A program made the position numbers and the translations under genes. Positions 1 to 9,722 of a stretch of 64,000 nucleotides of DNA are shown one piece after another. This DNA is from Bog-950 sp046329515 (GTDB taxonomy: Bacteria; Bacteroidota; Bacteroidia; Chitinophagales; LD1), in contig JAXLUM010000002.1 of assembly GCA_046329515.1 (NCBI GenBank), positions 806,001 to 870,000 of the forward strand, written 5' to 3'. Numbering within the stretch: the first letter of the stretch is position 1; each line of letters starts with the position of its first letter. A model generated the notes under the pieces. That model made no database searches, had not been told where the DNA came from, and was given only the letters and a program-made list of their open reading frames with translations.

Positions 1-145
1 ACCCAATCTTTTGTTACCATTCATACTTCGTGCAGAATAGAGATAAGTTCCCGCCGCTAAGTCGATTTTAATGGTTGCAGGGCCATTTAAAATCCTACGC
101 AAATAAATTTTCCGTTTCCACAAGGAACATGATATTACACATTTT
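1..145 (-). other. Window edge; possible fragment of a T9SS sorting domain
   Basis: No complete gene fits here. One minus-strand frame is open across the stretch. Its last part reads like the final strands of a T9SS type A sorting domain (an IKIDL-AAGTYLYSA stretch followed by NGNKRLG) and runs off the left edge. There is no ATG ahead of it and the upstream DNA belongs to the glycosyltransferase in another frame, so it could be a remnant, the start of an unrelated gene with a TTG start, or chance. Confidence 0.2.
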
Positions 146-1522
146 TTAAGGTCGTTTATATAAACACCATTCGCCTTTGGTATTTACCGGAATAAACCCT
201 GCAGGTGCGCTTTCTTTAGGACCCAGGTAATAGGCATTGGCATTATCCACGTTCACTGAAATAAAATAGAAGCGATAAAGGTATGCCTGTAAGGCCCAAT
301 TCTCCCACAACTCTGGGCTTACCTTTACAATAGTACTCTTTGGCAAGTCGGCATCTAATTCCTGCAGGGCGTTAATTATTTTATAGTCTCTTGAGGGTAC
401 ACCAATACGCAGTAGGCCTGCTACAAAACCGGTAGCTATGCCAATATAGCATATAACAAAAGCAGCTGTAAACACACGCGCCGGCAATCGCTGCAATTCG
501 CTGAGTGAAGGAGCAATAAATGCCGCCGCGGCCAGCGCAAAAAAGGACATAGCCGGTAAAAGATAAATAGCCATTTGCTTTGTGCTTACCATAATGGGCA
601 AGGCCGCACTTAAAGCTATTAATAAAAACAATAATACATGGAGCGGAGTTTGCCTGTCCTTATTCCTGCGCAGGTATACTGTTATCAAAAGCAATCCAAT
701 TACGGGCAGTAGTTGAATCAACAATTGACCAAGAATATATAAACGGCTACCCCCCGTAGCAAAGCGCCCGTTTAAAGAGGGCACCAGTTGTATTTCCAGA
801 AACTTCAGCAGCGCTTCACGGGCTTCGGGCAGTTGCCATAGCGCCGCATAACCCAGCAACAAAAATAGCACTGAAAAACCTATTGCCTTAGCTGCGGGCC
901 ACAATGAACTCTTGCCATTTACAACAAACCAAATAAAGGGTATAGCTAAAGGATATAAACCCACAGGGCCTTTGCATAAGGTAGCGCCTAACACCATCGC
1001 CCCCGCAGCAAACGACAGGAATAAAAAGTGGCGGTTAACCACCAATGCATATAAATAGCACCAGGCCGCCAGCAAACAAAAAATGGTCATTGTATTTTCC
1101 TGAAAGTTATTGGCGTAACACCACTTAACTACCTGAAACGTTAACCACAGAAGAACAGGCAGCCATGCGGCTTCTTTATAAAACAGTTTCCAAATACGGG
1201 TAATAAGCCAGGCGCTTAGCACAAAGGTTATAGTGCTGTATATTTTTTCTGTATAGTAATGGTCGCCCAACAAACGAAAAAACTGCGATTGAATCCAAAA
1301 CACCAATGGCGGATGTCCGTAAAATTGCGGTGCTAATGTTTCTGTATAAAACGGGCACCACCAACTACCCTTGCCCATGGCCAGGTTCCGCGAGATAGTG
1401 GCGTAGGTAAGGCCATCAAAAAACATCCCTCTAGTAAACAAAACCGGCAGGTAGTAAAGGCAAGCCACCGCGCAAACAAGCAATATGCCTAACTGGTGAA
1501 TTTTGCGCTCGCTAACCTGCAT
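146..1522 (-). CDS. GT39-family (PMT/ArnT-like) membrane glycosyltransferase
   Basis: A 458-aa polytopic membrane protein with about ten or more hydrophobic segments. The first extracytoplasmic loop after TM1 carries FFDGLTYA, followed by an HPPL..W motif near residue 70. This is the usual layout of lipid-linked sugar transferases of the dolichyl-phosphomannose/ArnT type, where the loop acidic residue is catalytic. Such enzymes move a sugar from a polyprenyl phosphate donor to protein or lipid A on the outer face of the inner membrane. Donor and acceptor cannot be read from the sequence. It follows the DUF4249 gene on the same strand after about 60 bp and may be read through from it, but no functional link is evident. 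Confidence 0.8.
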   Translation of the reverse strand: MQVSERKIHQLGILLVCAVACLYYLPVLFTRGMFFDGLTYATISRNLAMGKGSWWCPFYTETLAPQFYGHPPLVFWIQSQFFRLLGDHYYTEKIYSTITFVLSAWLITRIWKLFYKEAAWLPVLLWLTFQVVKWCYANNFQENTMTIFCLLAAWCYLYALVVNRHFLFLSFAAGAMVLGATLCKGPVGLYPLAIPFIWFVVNGKSSLWPAAKAIGFSVLFLLLGYAALWQLPEAREALLKFLEIQLVPSLNGRFATGGSRLYILGQLLIQLLPVIGLLLITVYLRRNKDRQTPLHVLLFLLIALSAALPIMVSTKQMAIYLLPAMSFFALAAAAFIAPSLSELQRLPARVFTAAFVICYIGIATGFVAGLLRIGVPSRDYKIINALQELDADLPKSTIVKVSPELWENWALQAYLYRFYFISVNVDNANAYYLGPKESAPAGFIPVNTKGEWCLYKRP

Positions 1523-1582
1523 TACTTAAAATTAATTTATGCGGTATAAATAACATAAATACACCAAAGGCTTTAAGCATAC

Positions 1583-2377
1583 CTAAGGCACTATCAGTGT
1601 TCGTGTGCTAATAGAATGAGCGCTGAAATAACCAAGCGCCGAAGGCGTATATACCGTATTAGGATTTGCCGGCGCTGCCGGTGCACCAAAGTTATTTTGG
1701 TTTTGGTTGAACTCCCTGAAATACTGATATACTTTTTGGTCTATGCTCCATAACTGCACCGTTAAAGTATCGCCTGGGGCAAAACCACTGTGCGGTACAT
1801 CAAAATTTCTGATTTTCCCGTCCCACAACCTATCGCCATGCACACTAAAACCCGAGCTGGTATAACCTTGCAATTGCGACACAACACGGTAAGCATTACC
1901 TAAACCGGCGGGGTCGTGTATTTGAATTTGCCCAACCAGCTTCGTATCTCCCTGAAAGTTCGTCTCCTCGGTAATAAGTATGGTATCAATAGGTACGGGA
2001 ACATGCATAGGGCAATAGGTGTCGTAGGTTTTGCCGTTAGCAGTTACCTGCAAATGGTATGTTCTGCCAACCGTACCCTGTATGGTATTAGTGGCATACA
2101 ACCCGGGATAGAGTTCTCCCAGCGTATCAATGTTTCCTGCATCATCGTTTACAATTACTGTAGCGCCGCTTAAACCTTCAAGCTGGCTGGTATCATTATA
2201 AACTTTACTCATGCTTAGTATAACATAGTAGGGGCCGGGTTGGTCACTTATGTTTCCTTCAATCACTAACTGCGGAACGGCGCTCTCCAGGCTCAGGTCT
2301 ATTTTTTCGGTACAAGCGGTATTTATTCCTGCCGCCACGCACACCAGTAAAATCAGTTTTATCAATGGCTTGCTCAT
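1583..2377 (-). CDS. DUF4249 family outer-membrane lipoprotein
   Basis: A 264-aa protein with a lipoprotein signal ending in INTAC (Cys22), followed by the PQLVIEGNISDQPGPYYV pattern typical of the DUF4249 family of Bacteroidota. These proteins are usually encoded next to a TonB-dependent receptor and are thought to be its surface-exposed partner, analogous to SusD. Here the ATG overlaps the stop codon of the receptor gene by 4 bp (TCAT on the plus strand), which implies translational coupling. The ligand is unknown. The DUF assignment rests on my recognition of the N-terminal motif and the context. Confidence 0.85.
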   Translation of the reverse strand: MSKPLIKLILLVCVAAGINTACTEKIDLSLESAVPQLVIEGNISDQPGPYYVILSMSKVYNDTSQLEGLSGATVIVNDDAGNIDTLGELYPGLYATNTIQGTVGRTYHLQVTANGKTYDTYCPMHVPVPIDTILITEETNFQGDTKLVGQIQIHDPAGLGNAYRVVSQLQGYTSSGFSVHGDRLWDGKIRNFDVPHSGFAPGDTLTVQLWSIDQKVYQYFREFNQNQNNFGAPAAPANPNTVYTPSALGYFSAHSISTRTLIVP

Positions 2378-4719
2378 TTTGGCTGCTTTATTTTTTGCGG
2401 TGCAGTAAATTTGAAATTGTAAGAGATAGACGGCACAATGCGGAAGAGGTACGTTTTTTCCGCATAGGCATTGCCCTTATCATCTACTTTAAAGTCTATA
2501 GAATATGCGTTTTTACGCGCATACAAATTGTAGATACTTATGTTAAGGTCGTGCTCCCAGTTTTTGCGTTGCTTTAAAACAAAGGTGGCCGCTATATCCA
2601 TACGGTGATAAGCGGGAAAGCGGTCCTGATTACGCAAGCCATAGTACGGCACAATTTGCCCGTTTAAAAAATATTTGCCGCTGGGGAAGGTAGCGGCTAT
2701 ACCCGTATAATAAACCCAGGTGGCCGATACATTTATGCGCGGCGTAATATCGTACATCAGCACAATGCTTATATCGTGCGTACGGTCGTAGCGCGATGCA
2801 TACCAGCTTTCATTATTAACGGTGGGGAATTTGCGTTCAGAGCGAGATAAGGTATAACTAACCCAACCCGTAAATTTGCCGGTGCGTTTTTTAAAGAAGA
2901 GTTCCATGCCGTAGGTTCTTCCTACGCCAAATAATAGTTCGCTTTCTACCGTTTCATTGGCACGCAACACCGCGCCGTTTTTGTAATCAATTTGGTTTTG
3001 CAGCCATTTAAAATATCCCTCTACCGAAAGCTCAAACATATCCTTATAGAAATTCACAAAGTACCCGGCGCTTACCTGGTCGGCTATCTCCGGCTTAACA
3101 TTGTTTGTGGTCAACACCCAACGGTCCGTAGGGAAAGATGTTGTTGTGTTTGATAGCAGGTGTATGTTTTGCGTATTGCGCGAATAAGCCGCCTTAAAGC
3201 TCATGCCGGGGTAAAAATTGTAACTCAATGAAACACGCGGTTCAGGGTTTACATAGGTTTTATTGAATTGGCCCAGCTTTAAATTAAAAGTGTCAATAAC
3301 CTCTTCATCAGGAAACGTATAGTATTTGCCCGGGCCCGTTTGAGAAAACACCGACAGGCGTAAGCCGTAGTTGATAGTAAGCTTATTCCATAGAGATACT
3401 TCATGCTGCGCATATACTGCACTTTCCCAGCCGTAGTTTTTCGTAAGTATAATGTTTCCAATACGCGAAGTATCCTGAGAAATTACCTGGCCCGGTACTA
3501 TGGTATGAAAGGTAGTAATGAAACCAAATTTGAGTTTGTTTTTTGCATTAAGGTAAAAGTCCAAATCTTCTTTCAAACCAAAATCGCGTATTACAGACTT
3601 TATATCAATGTCAGCTACGGTAAGACCAATGGTATAGTTAAAATCGTTGTATACAAACGAAGTGTTTGAAAACAGTTTGTCATTAAAAATATGGTTCCAC
3701 CTGAGTGTGGCTGTTGCATTTCCATACACAATATTGAACCTGTCCTGAAAGCCAAACTTATCCTGCCCGAAATAGCCCGATAAAAAAAGCCGGTCATGCT
3801 TTCCTAAACGATAATTGGCCTTGGCGTTTATATCGTAGAAGTAAAGTATACTCTTGCGCAGTTGTTCTTTTTTAGAAAGCTTCAAAAACAAATCGGCATA
3901 AGTGCGGCGGCCTGTTATAATAAAAGAGCCCTTATCACGCACAATGGGGCCTTCAACATTAAGGCGCGATGATATAAGGCCAATGCCACCGCTTATAACA
4001 TAGTTTTTGCTGTTGCCTTCTTTCATTTTTATATCCAGCACACTGGCCGCACGGCCTCCATATTCTGCGGGCATGTTTCCTTTGTATAGGGTCGCATCCT
4101 TTATAGCATCATTATTAAAAACAGAAAAGAAGCCCAACAGATGCGAAGCATTATAAACTGTGGCTTCATCCAGTAAAACAAGGTTTTGGTCGTTACTGCT
4201 GCCGCGCACATAAAAGCCGCTGTTGCCCTCTGCTGCGGGCTGCACCCCCGGTAGTAGCTGTATAGTTTTAAGCAAATCCTTTTCACCAAATAGCACCGGT
4301 ACTTTTTCCAGTTGCTTTACATCCAGCCTTACCGCGCTTACCTCCGCGCTCTTAATATTGTCATCGCCTTTCTTCGCCAACACCTCCACCTCTTTAATTT
4401 TTGTAGCAGAAGGCAGCAGCGACACATTAAGGCTTTGGTTTTTTGCTGAATCAAGCTTTACCATCAACTCGTCGTAACCGATATAACGTATAGACAGTTG
4501 ATGCGCAGTAAGGGGCAGGGTAAGGGAATAAAAGCCATAGGCGTTCGTAACCGTACCTATGCCCACGGTATCCTTAAGCACCACAGTGGCGCCTATCAAC
4601 TCCTCGCCGGTTTTGGCATCGCGCACCGTTCCGCTAACCGTAAAATTCTTTTGTCCAAAGGCGGCCTGCGCTCCGCAGAAAAGCAAAAAGGTAAAAGCTA
4701 AACGAACCAGTTGGGCCAT
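2374..4719 (-). CDS. TonB-dependent receptor with N-terminal carboxypeptidase-like domain
   Basis: A 781-aa outer-membrane receptor. It has a signal peptide (cleavage probably before QKNF), then a carboxypeptidase D regulatory-like domain of about 75 residues (VSGTVRDAKTGEELIGATV), a plug domain around residues 120-230 (LLPGVQP.EGNSGFYVRG, MPAEYGGRAASVLDI), and a C-terminal beta-barrel ending in an aromatic strand. This is the usual Bacteroidota TonB receptor architecture for TonB/ExbBD-driven uptake across the outer membrane. It is coupled to the DUF4249 lipoprotein, so the two probably form one uptake complex. The substrate cannot be inferred. The 153-bp gap upstream would hold its promoter. 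Confidence 0.92.
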   Translation of the reverse strand: MAQLVRLAFTFLLFCGAQAAFGQKNFTVSGTVRDAKTGEELIGATVVLKDTVGIGTVTNAYGFYSLTLPLTAHQLSIRYIGYDELMVKLDSAKNQSLNVSLLPSATKIKEVEVLAKKGDDNIKSAEVSAVRLDVKQLEKVPVLFGEKDLLKTIQLLPGVQPAAEGNSGFYVRGSSNDQNLVLLDEATVYNASHLLGFFSVFNNDAIKDATLYKGNMPAEYGGRAASVLDIKMKEGNSKNYVISGGIGLISSRLNVEGPIVRDKGSFIITGRRTYADLFLKLSKKEQLRKSILYFYDINAKANYRLGKHDRLFLSGYFGQDKFGFQDRFNIVYGNATATLRWNHIFNDKLFSNTSFVYNDFNYTIGLTVADIDIKSVIRDFGLKEDLDFYLNAKNKLKFGFITTFHTIVPGQVISQDTSRIGNIILTKNYGWESAVYAQHEVSLWNKLTINYGLRLSVFSQTGPGKYYTFPDEEVIDTFNLKLGQFNKTYVNPEPRVSLSYNFYPGMSFKAAYSRNTQNIHLLSNTTTSFPTDRWVLTTNNVKPEIADQVSAGYFVNFYKDMFELSVEGYFKWLQNQIDYKNGAVLRANETVESELLFGVGRTYGMELFFKKRTGKFTGWVSYTLSRSERKFPTVNNESWYASRYDRTHDISIVLMYDITPRINVSATWVYYTGIAATFPSGKYFLNGQIVPYYGLRNQDRFPAYHRMDIAATFVLKQRKNWEHDLNISIYNLYARKNAYSIDFKVDDKGNAYAEKTYLFRIVPSISYNFKFTAPQKIKQPK

Positions 4720-4763
4720 AAAACGAATAAAGGGTATACTACAAACAAAGGGTGTTAAATAAC

Positions 4764-4788
4764 CGCCGGGTGCCTAAAGTAACCGGCG
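4764..4788 (-). terminator. Weak hairpin after the envC-like gene
   Basis: Inverted repeat CGCCGG/CCGGCG with a 13-nt loop, about 85 bp downstream of the EnvC-like stop codon. On the minus strand it is followed by GTTATTTAAC rather than a clean T tract, so it is a weak terminator candidate at best. The rest of the 4720-4872 gap shows nothing else clear. Confidence 0.25.
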
Positions 4789-4872
4789 AAGCGTTTTGCA
4801 TAGAGGAGCCTTTTAACGCATGAAGAGTTTTTTTGTTGTTGGGATGCCATCAAAATCATTGTTCCGCTATCA

Positions 4873-6177
4873 TTAGTCAGCCAGCCAAAGCGCCGGGTCC
4901 ATTTTTTCTTTACCCTTCCATATTTCCAGGTGAACTTTCGTAAGGTCTTCGCTCTTTTCTGTATGCAGTTTACCTAAGGTTTGCTTGGTGGTTACTACGT
5001 CGTTAGCCTTAACCGATGCCGTTTCAATATTGGAATAAACGCTAAAGTATTCGCCGTGCTTAACAATTATGCAGTTTTGTATGGTAGGCAGGTAAAACAC
5101 GCTGATAACCGTACCGCCAAAAACAGACCGCGCATCGGCTCCGGGTTCGGTCTTAATGTCTATACCGTTATTGTTTCGTTTAACACCGGCCAGCAAAGGG
5201 TCTTCGTGCACGCCAAATTCTGAAACAATATGCCCGCGCAATACCGGCCACGGCAGCTTGCCCATATTTTTTTCAAAGCTGGCCGATAGCGCCCGTTCTT
5301 CCGGCGTCATAGGTATAGCTTCGTTCTTCTTAATGGTTGGGGTATTGGTGCTGCCCGGGTTTTTCTTCGCCTGTTCTTCTGCTTTCTTTTTAGCCTGGCG
5401 AATTTCGTCTTCAATAATAGCCTGTATGCGGGCGTTTAGCTGCTGGGCAGCCTTATTCTTTTCATCAGCCTGCTTGCGCAGCTTTTTTTCCTTCTCCAGC
5501 AATTTGGCAACAGCGTTATCCTTTTCCTTCTTTTCGTTTTCTAACTCCTCCTTTTGGCGCGTTTGTTTTTCTAAAAGGGTTTCCTTCTGTTCTTTGGTAT
5601 CCTGCAATTCGTCGCGCTTAGCCTGTAAATCCAGCACATACTGTTGAATAGCTTTCGCCTGGCTTTTCCGGTAGTCTGCTATTTTTTGCAGATAGTTATA
5701 GCGGCGCACGGCATCAAAAAACGAATTGCTGGAAAGAATAAACGTAAGCTGATTTTGCAGGGTAATGTTTTCGTAACTCTTGCGCAGCATTTTGGCGTAC
5801 TCTGCCTTCATTTTATCCACCTCAACAGTTTTGTTTTCTATTTCCTGTTGGGTTTCATCAATGTCCTCGTCCAGCTCGCCAATCTGGTCGCTCATGTTAC
5901 CAATAAGCTTTTCGCGCGATTTTATTTTCGCCTGTAGTGATAATATCTCGCTCTGGTTCTTTTCCTTTTTTGCGCTATTGGCTTTTATGGCGCTTTCTAT
6001 CAGCTTAATTTCATCCTGCAGCTTTTTCATCTGCTTTTCAAGCTGTTCCTTCTTTTGTTTGTTGTTCTGCTGTGCTGTTGCGGGTAAGCTTATTAAAAGG
6101 AGACCAAACGTGAAAACCGGCAACAATTGCATCAGCCTGATGCTTTGCGGTTTCCATAATTTGCTTCCTGTTTTCAT
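4873..6177 (-). CDS. EnvC-like murein hydrolase activator, degenerate M23 domain
   Basis: A 434-aa protein with a signal peptide (cleavage probably before QQNN), a long charged coiled coil of roughly residues 36-275, and a C-terminal LytM/M23 domain. Active LytM enzymes carry HxxxD and HxH zinc ligands. Here the first motif reads NNNGIDI and the last reads VHLEIW, so at least two ligands are missing. This matches EnvC-type proteins, which do not cut peptidoglycan themselves but activate amidases during septal splitting. The ATG overlaps the stop of the DUF4292 gene (ATGA), so the two are translationally coupled. That pairing suggests an envelope job, which is inference. Confidence 0.87.
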   Translation of the reverse strand: MKTGSKLWKPQSIRLMQLLPVFTFGLLLISLPATAQQNNKQKKEQLEKQMKKLQDEIKLIESAIKANSAKKEKNQSEILSLQAKIKSREKLIGNMSDQIGELDEDIDETQQEIENKTVEVDKMKAEYAKMLRKSYENITLQNQLTFILSSNSFFDAVRRYNYLQKIADYRKSQAKAIQQYVLDLQAKRDELQDTKEQKETLLEKQTRQKEELENEKKEKDNAVAKLLEKEKKLRKQADEKNKAAQQLNARIQAIIEDEIRQAKKKAEEQAKKNPGSTNTPTIKKNEAIPMTPEERALSASFEKNMGKLPWPVLRGHIVSEFGVHEDPLLAGVKRNNNGIDIKTEPGADARSVFGGTVISVFYLPTIQNCIIVKHGEYFSVYSNIETASVKANDVVTTKQTLGKLHTEKSEDLTKVHLEIWKGKEKMDPALWLAD

Positions 6178-6959
6178 TCCAGCCTCTTGTATTTATTACT
6201 TATTTCAAACGGATACTCCAGTTCCTCATCAAGGCGCACCTTGGTTACCTCAATACTGAATTTGGTAACTGCCCCATCGCGGTTTATTTCTATTCCGCGC
6301 TTATAAGCGAACGGTTTTCCGTTTAAATCATTATAAGCGTCAAAAGTAAGCGTCATGTCCTGCTTAAGCAGCTTGTCTTTCAACACCATTTTAGTTATGG
6401 TGTAGCTTTGTGGATGCACCCATAGCTGTTCTTTCAGTTTATCACTCTCGGCATATAGAACGTAAACACTATCCTGCATATTGGCATTGGCCGCTCTTTC
6501 CTGTATGCTCAGCTTATTGCCGGCCAGCAGTTGTTGCAACATTTCGAAGGTTACGGGCAACATAAGCCAATCGCGCAGAGCGTTGAAATCCTTCTCGCCG
6601 TATTCATTGCCCAGCTTATTCAGTAGTTTAAATGTATCGGGGGTAAGCAGCACCCGGGCACCCTCTATGCCCATAGCATTAAAAAAGCTGGCCCAAACAA
6701 GGCTATCGCGCTTAATGCGTATGCTGGCCATAAACTCCTTTTCCCCTTTTCCATCATCCCAAACCAACTTGGTTCGCACTGCAAGGGTTTTAAAAGGTAT
6801 TTCATTCTGCTTTATCTGTAACAAAAGGCTATCGTAGTTAACAGCAGAATCGGTAGTTAAAACCTGAACGGGGTCGGTAAGTGTAATTGGCCCCACCTGG
6901 GCCGAAACCGACCCTGTAAAAAGTAAAGCAGCAACAAAAAGGATAAAGTGTTTATACAT
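6174..6959 (-). CDS. DUF4292 domain protein, exported
   Basis: A 261-aa protein with a signal peptide of about 20 residues (cleavage after SVSA, before QVGP). The body is predicted to be rich in beta strands and resembles DUF4292, a Bacteroidota family with a fold reminiscent of LolA/LppX-type lipoprotein carriers (the IRIKRDSLVWASFFNAMGIE stretch is characteristic). The function is unproven. It is the first gene of a two-gene unit with the EnvC-like protein. Upstream at about 6984 the minus strand has CATCTTTGGC, one base off the Bacteroidota -7 element. Confidence 0.75.
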   Translation of the reverse strand: MYKHFILFVAALLFTGSVSAQVGPITLTDPVQVLTTDSAVNYDSLLLQIKQNEIPFKTLAVRTKLVWDDGKGEKEFMASIRIKRDSLVWASFFNAMGIEGARVLLTPDTFKLLNKLGNEYGEKDFNALRDWLMLPVTFEMLQQLLAGNKLSIQERAANANMQDSVYVLYAESDKLKEQLWVHPQSYTITKMVLKDKLLKQDMTLTFDAYNDLNGKPFAYKRGIEINRDGAVTKFSIEVTKVRLDEELEYPFEISNKYKRLE

Positions 6960-7073
6960 TAAACGTGTATGGGTAAATAACGTGCCAAAGATGAGAGAAA
7001 TTTTGCGGCGTAAAGGAAATTAGCAGTTCGTGGCTTCGTTTTGTATAATTGAGGGGACTAAAGGACCGCAGGA

Positions 7074-8189
7074 ATGCTTCGCCGCTTTTTTATTTTACTT
7101 AACATTATTGCTGTAGTAGTGCTGCTGCTCTCCTGCATGGCCAGCTACATTAACCCTAACGATTTCTGGCAGCTTTCCTTCTTTGGTTTTGGTTTTCCCA
7201 TAGTATTGGTCATTAACTTTTTGTTTCTGCTGGTTTGGATAATAAAGAAGGACCGTATCGGCCTGCTTACGTTATTTGCCATGGCGCTTTCCATACCGTT
7301 TATTCAAAACACTTTTGCCTTTCATTTTAAAGCGGAAAACAAAGAAGCGGGGCTTAAGTTGATGAGCTGGAACGTAAAAAATTTTGACCTTTATAACTGG
7401 AGCCATAACCAGCAAACCCGCAATGAAATGATGGCCTTTATACAGCGTGAAAACCCTGATATTATTTGCCTGCAGGAATTTTATACCAACAACCAGCTAT
7501 TTCATAACCTCGAATTTTTGCGCGATACACTTGGCTATAAATACGCCTACTTTCCGGCAAGCGTAACCTTGAACAAACTACCTAAAACCAAACTGCAGAA
7601 AACCCTGTGGCAGGGCGGTGTGCTACACCAGGAGTGGGGCGTTGCTACTTTTTCTAAATATCCCATTACTGATAAAGGCAGCCTTGAGTTTGATAACTCC
7701 TTTGCCAACAACTGTATTTATACTGATTTAGAGATTAATGGAAAAACACTGCGGCTTTTCAACGTTCACTTTCAATCTATTCACTTAGGGTACGACGATT
7801 ATGCCGCCCTGGATTCGTTAACAGAAAAGCAGCAAACCCGGCTTAGTTCTTTAAAAAACATAGCCCGCAAAATGAAGCGAGCTTATACCAAACGGGCAGT
7901 ACAGGCTGAAGAAGTAGCCACCATGTTGGCTGAATATGACGGGCCTAAAATGTTATGTGGTGATTTTAATGATGTGCCGGTGTCCTACGCCTACAAAACA
8001 GCAAGAGGCAAGTTGAAAGACGCATTTATTGAAAGCAGCTCCGGCTTTGGTTCTACCTACGTTAACCCCTTCTCTATTTTCAGAATTGACTACGTATTAC
8101 ACAGCGCTGAAGTAGACCTCAACAGCTATAGGCGTTCATCGGTTAAATATTCCGACCACTACCCTGTTTGCGTAAGTTTTGATTTATAG
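7074..8189 (+). CDS. Endonuclease/exonuclease/phosphatase family protein, membrane-anchored
   Basis: A 371-aa protein with three hydrophobic segments in the first 90 residues and a complete EEP catalytic domain after them. The metal and catalytic motifs are present: SWNVKNF, CLQEFY, CGDFNDVP, RIDYVLHS and SDHYPV. The domain is topologically placed so that it probably faces the periplasm. EEP members hydrolyse phosphodiesters in nucleic acids, lipids or other substrates, and nothing here decides which. An AG-rich stretch (GCAGGA) precedes the ATG. It stands 49 bp before cysS and may share transcription with it. Confidence 0.85.
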   Translation: MLRRFFILLNIIAVVVLLLSCMASYINPNDFWQLSFFGFGFPIVLVINFLFLLVWIIKKDRIGLLTLFAMALSIPFIQNTFAFHFKAENKEAGLKLMSWNVKNFDLYNWSHNQQTRNEMMAFIQRENPDIICLQEFYTNNQLFHNLEFLRDTLGYKYAYFPASVTLNKLPKTKLQKTLWQGGVLHQEWGVATFSKYPITDKGSLEFDNSFANNCIYTDLEINGKTLRLFNVHFQSIHLGYDDYAALDSLTEKQQTRLSSLKNIARKMKRAYTKRAVQAEEVATMLAEYDGPKMLCGDFNDVPVSYAYKTARGKLKDAFIESSSGFGSTYVNPFSIFRIDYVLHSAEVDLNSYRRSSVKYSDHYPVCVSFDL

Positions 8190-8238
8190 TTGGCGCGTTG
8201 CGCTCCAATTTCCCTGATTCTCGTCTTATATTCGCCCC

Positions 8239-9699
8239 ATGCAGGATTTAAAAATTTATAACACCCTTAGTAGAGAGAAAGAAGTATTTAAGCCCCTTAA
8301 TGCCCCACATGTTGGCATGTACGTGTGCGGCCCAACCTTATATAGCCATGCGCACCTTGGCAATTGCCGCACCTTTTTAAGTTTTGATATAGTTTACCGC
8401 TACCTGAAACACCTTGGTTATAAAGTACGTTATGTGCGTAACATAACCGACGTAGGCCATTTGGAAAGCGATGGTGATGAAGGCGAGGACAAAATTGCCA
8501 AGCGCGCCCGTTTGGAAAAGCTGGAGCCCATGGAGATTGTGCAGTTATATACTGTAGACTTCCATCGTGTGCTGGAGGATTTTAACCTGCTACCTCCAAG
8601 TATTGAACCTACAGCCACCGGCCATATTATAGAACAAATTGAAATGACGCGCCGCATTATTGAAAACGGTTTTGCGTACGAGGTTGATGGCACTGTTTAT
8701 TTTGACGTAGAGAAGTTTGCAAAAACATATCCATACACTGCGCTTAGTGGACGTAACCTTGATGATCTTTTTGAAAACACGCGTGACCTTGAAGGCCAAA
8801 CGGAAAAGAAAGGCCGTTTAGATTTTGCGTTGTGGAAGAAAGCCAAACCCGAACATATTATGCGCTGGCCAAGCCCGTGGGGCGAAGGTTTCCCCGGTTG
8901 GCATATTGAGTGCAGCGCTATGAGCACCAAATATTTGGGAGACGAATTTGACATACATGGTGGCGGTATGGATTTGATACCTACCCACCACACCAATGAA
9001 ATTGCACAGCATGCTGCTTGCCATCACAAAAGCCCCGCAAAGGTTTGGATGCATACCAACATGCTTACGGTTAACGGCCAAAAAATGAGTAAGAGCTTAG
9101 GTAACTCATTTTTGCCACAGGAACTTTTTGAAGGCAAACACAAATTGCTGGAACGCGGTTATGCGCCAATGGTGGTGCGTTTCTTCATGTTGCAGGCACA
9201 CTACCGCAGCACGCTCGATTTTAGCAACGTGGCGTTGCAGGCAGCTGAAAAAGGCTACCAGCGCCTGATGAATGCACTGAAGTTATTGCCGGGGTTAAAG
9301 ACAGCAGATAAATCATCTTTCAATTTGGAAGATTTGAAAGCGAGCCTTTACGATGCCATGAATGATGACTTCAATACGCCTGTAGCTATAGCCCAGTTGT
9401 TTGAAGCTTCGCGTATTATCAATTCTATTAATGACGGAAAGGATAGTATTTCGGCAGAAGACAAAGACACGCTTATACACCTTCTTTCCGCTTTTGTGTT
9501 TGATGTGTTGGGGCTAAAAGAAGAAAGCGGCGAAAATGGAGACAAAGTGGAAGGCCTTATGGGCTTAATTTTAGAATTGCGTAAGGATGTTCGCGCTAAA
9601 AAAGATTTTGCGGCCTCCGATAAAATTCGCGATGAGTTGCAAAAGATAGGTATACAGGTAAAAGACGGCAAAGATGGCGTTAGCTGGTCGTTTGTATAA
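8239..9699 (+). CDS. cysS: Cysteinyl-tRNA synthetase
   Basis: A 486-aa class I aminoacyl-tRNA synthetase that charges tRNA-Cys in the cytoplasm. The HIGH-type motif is HAHLGN (37-42) and KMSKS lies at 282-286. The zinc site expected for CysRS is present: Cys30 in CGPT, Cys in WHIECSAMS, and His/Glu in HHTNEIAQ. Length and the C-terminal KKDFAASDKIRDEL helical region are normal for the family. A -7-like TATATTCGC lies only 4 bp before the ATG, too close for a normal leader, so transcription more likely starts further upstream or with the preceding gene. Confidence 0.97.
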   Translation: MQDLKIYNTLSREKEVFKPLNAPHVGMYVCGPTLYSHAHLGNCRTFLSFDIVYRYLKHLGYKVRYVRNITDVGHLESDGDEGEDKIAKRARLEKLEPMEIVQLYTVDFHRVLEDFNLLPPSIEPTATGHIIEQIEMTRRIIENGFAYEVDGTVYFDVEKFAKTYPYTALSGRNLDDLFENTRDLEGQTEKKGRLDFALWKKAKPEHIMRWPSPWGEGFPGWHIECSAMSTKYLGDEFDIHGGGMDLIPTHHTNEIAQHAACHHKSPAKVWMHTNMLTVNGQKMSKSLGNSFLPQELFEGKHKLLERGYAPMVVRFFMLQAHYRSTLDFSNVALQAAEKGYQRLMNALKLLPGLKTADKSSFNLEDLKASLYDAMNDDFNTPVAIAQLFEASRIINSINDGKDSISAEDKDTLIHLLSAFVFDVLGLKEESGENGDKVEGLMGLILELRKDVRAKKDFAASDKIRDELQKIGIQVKDGKDGVSWSFV

Positions 9700-9722
9700 C
9701 AAGCACCGCCCAATAGTACAAC

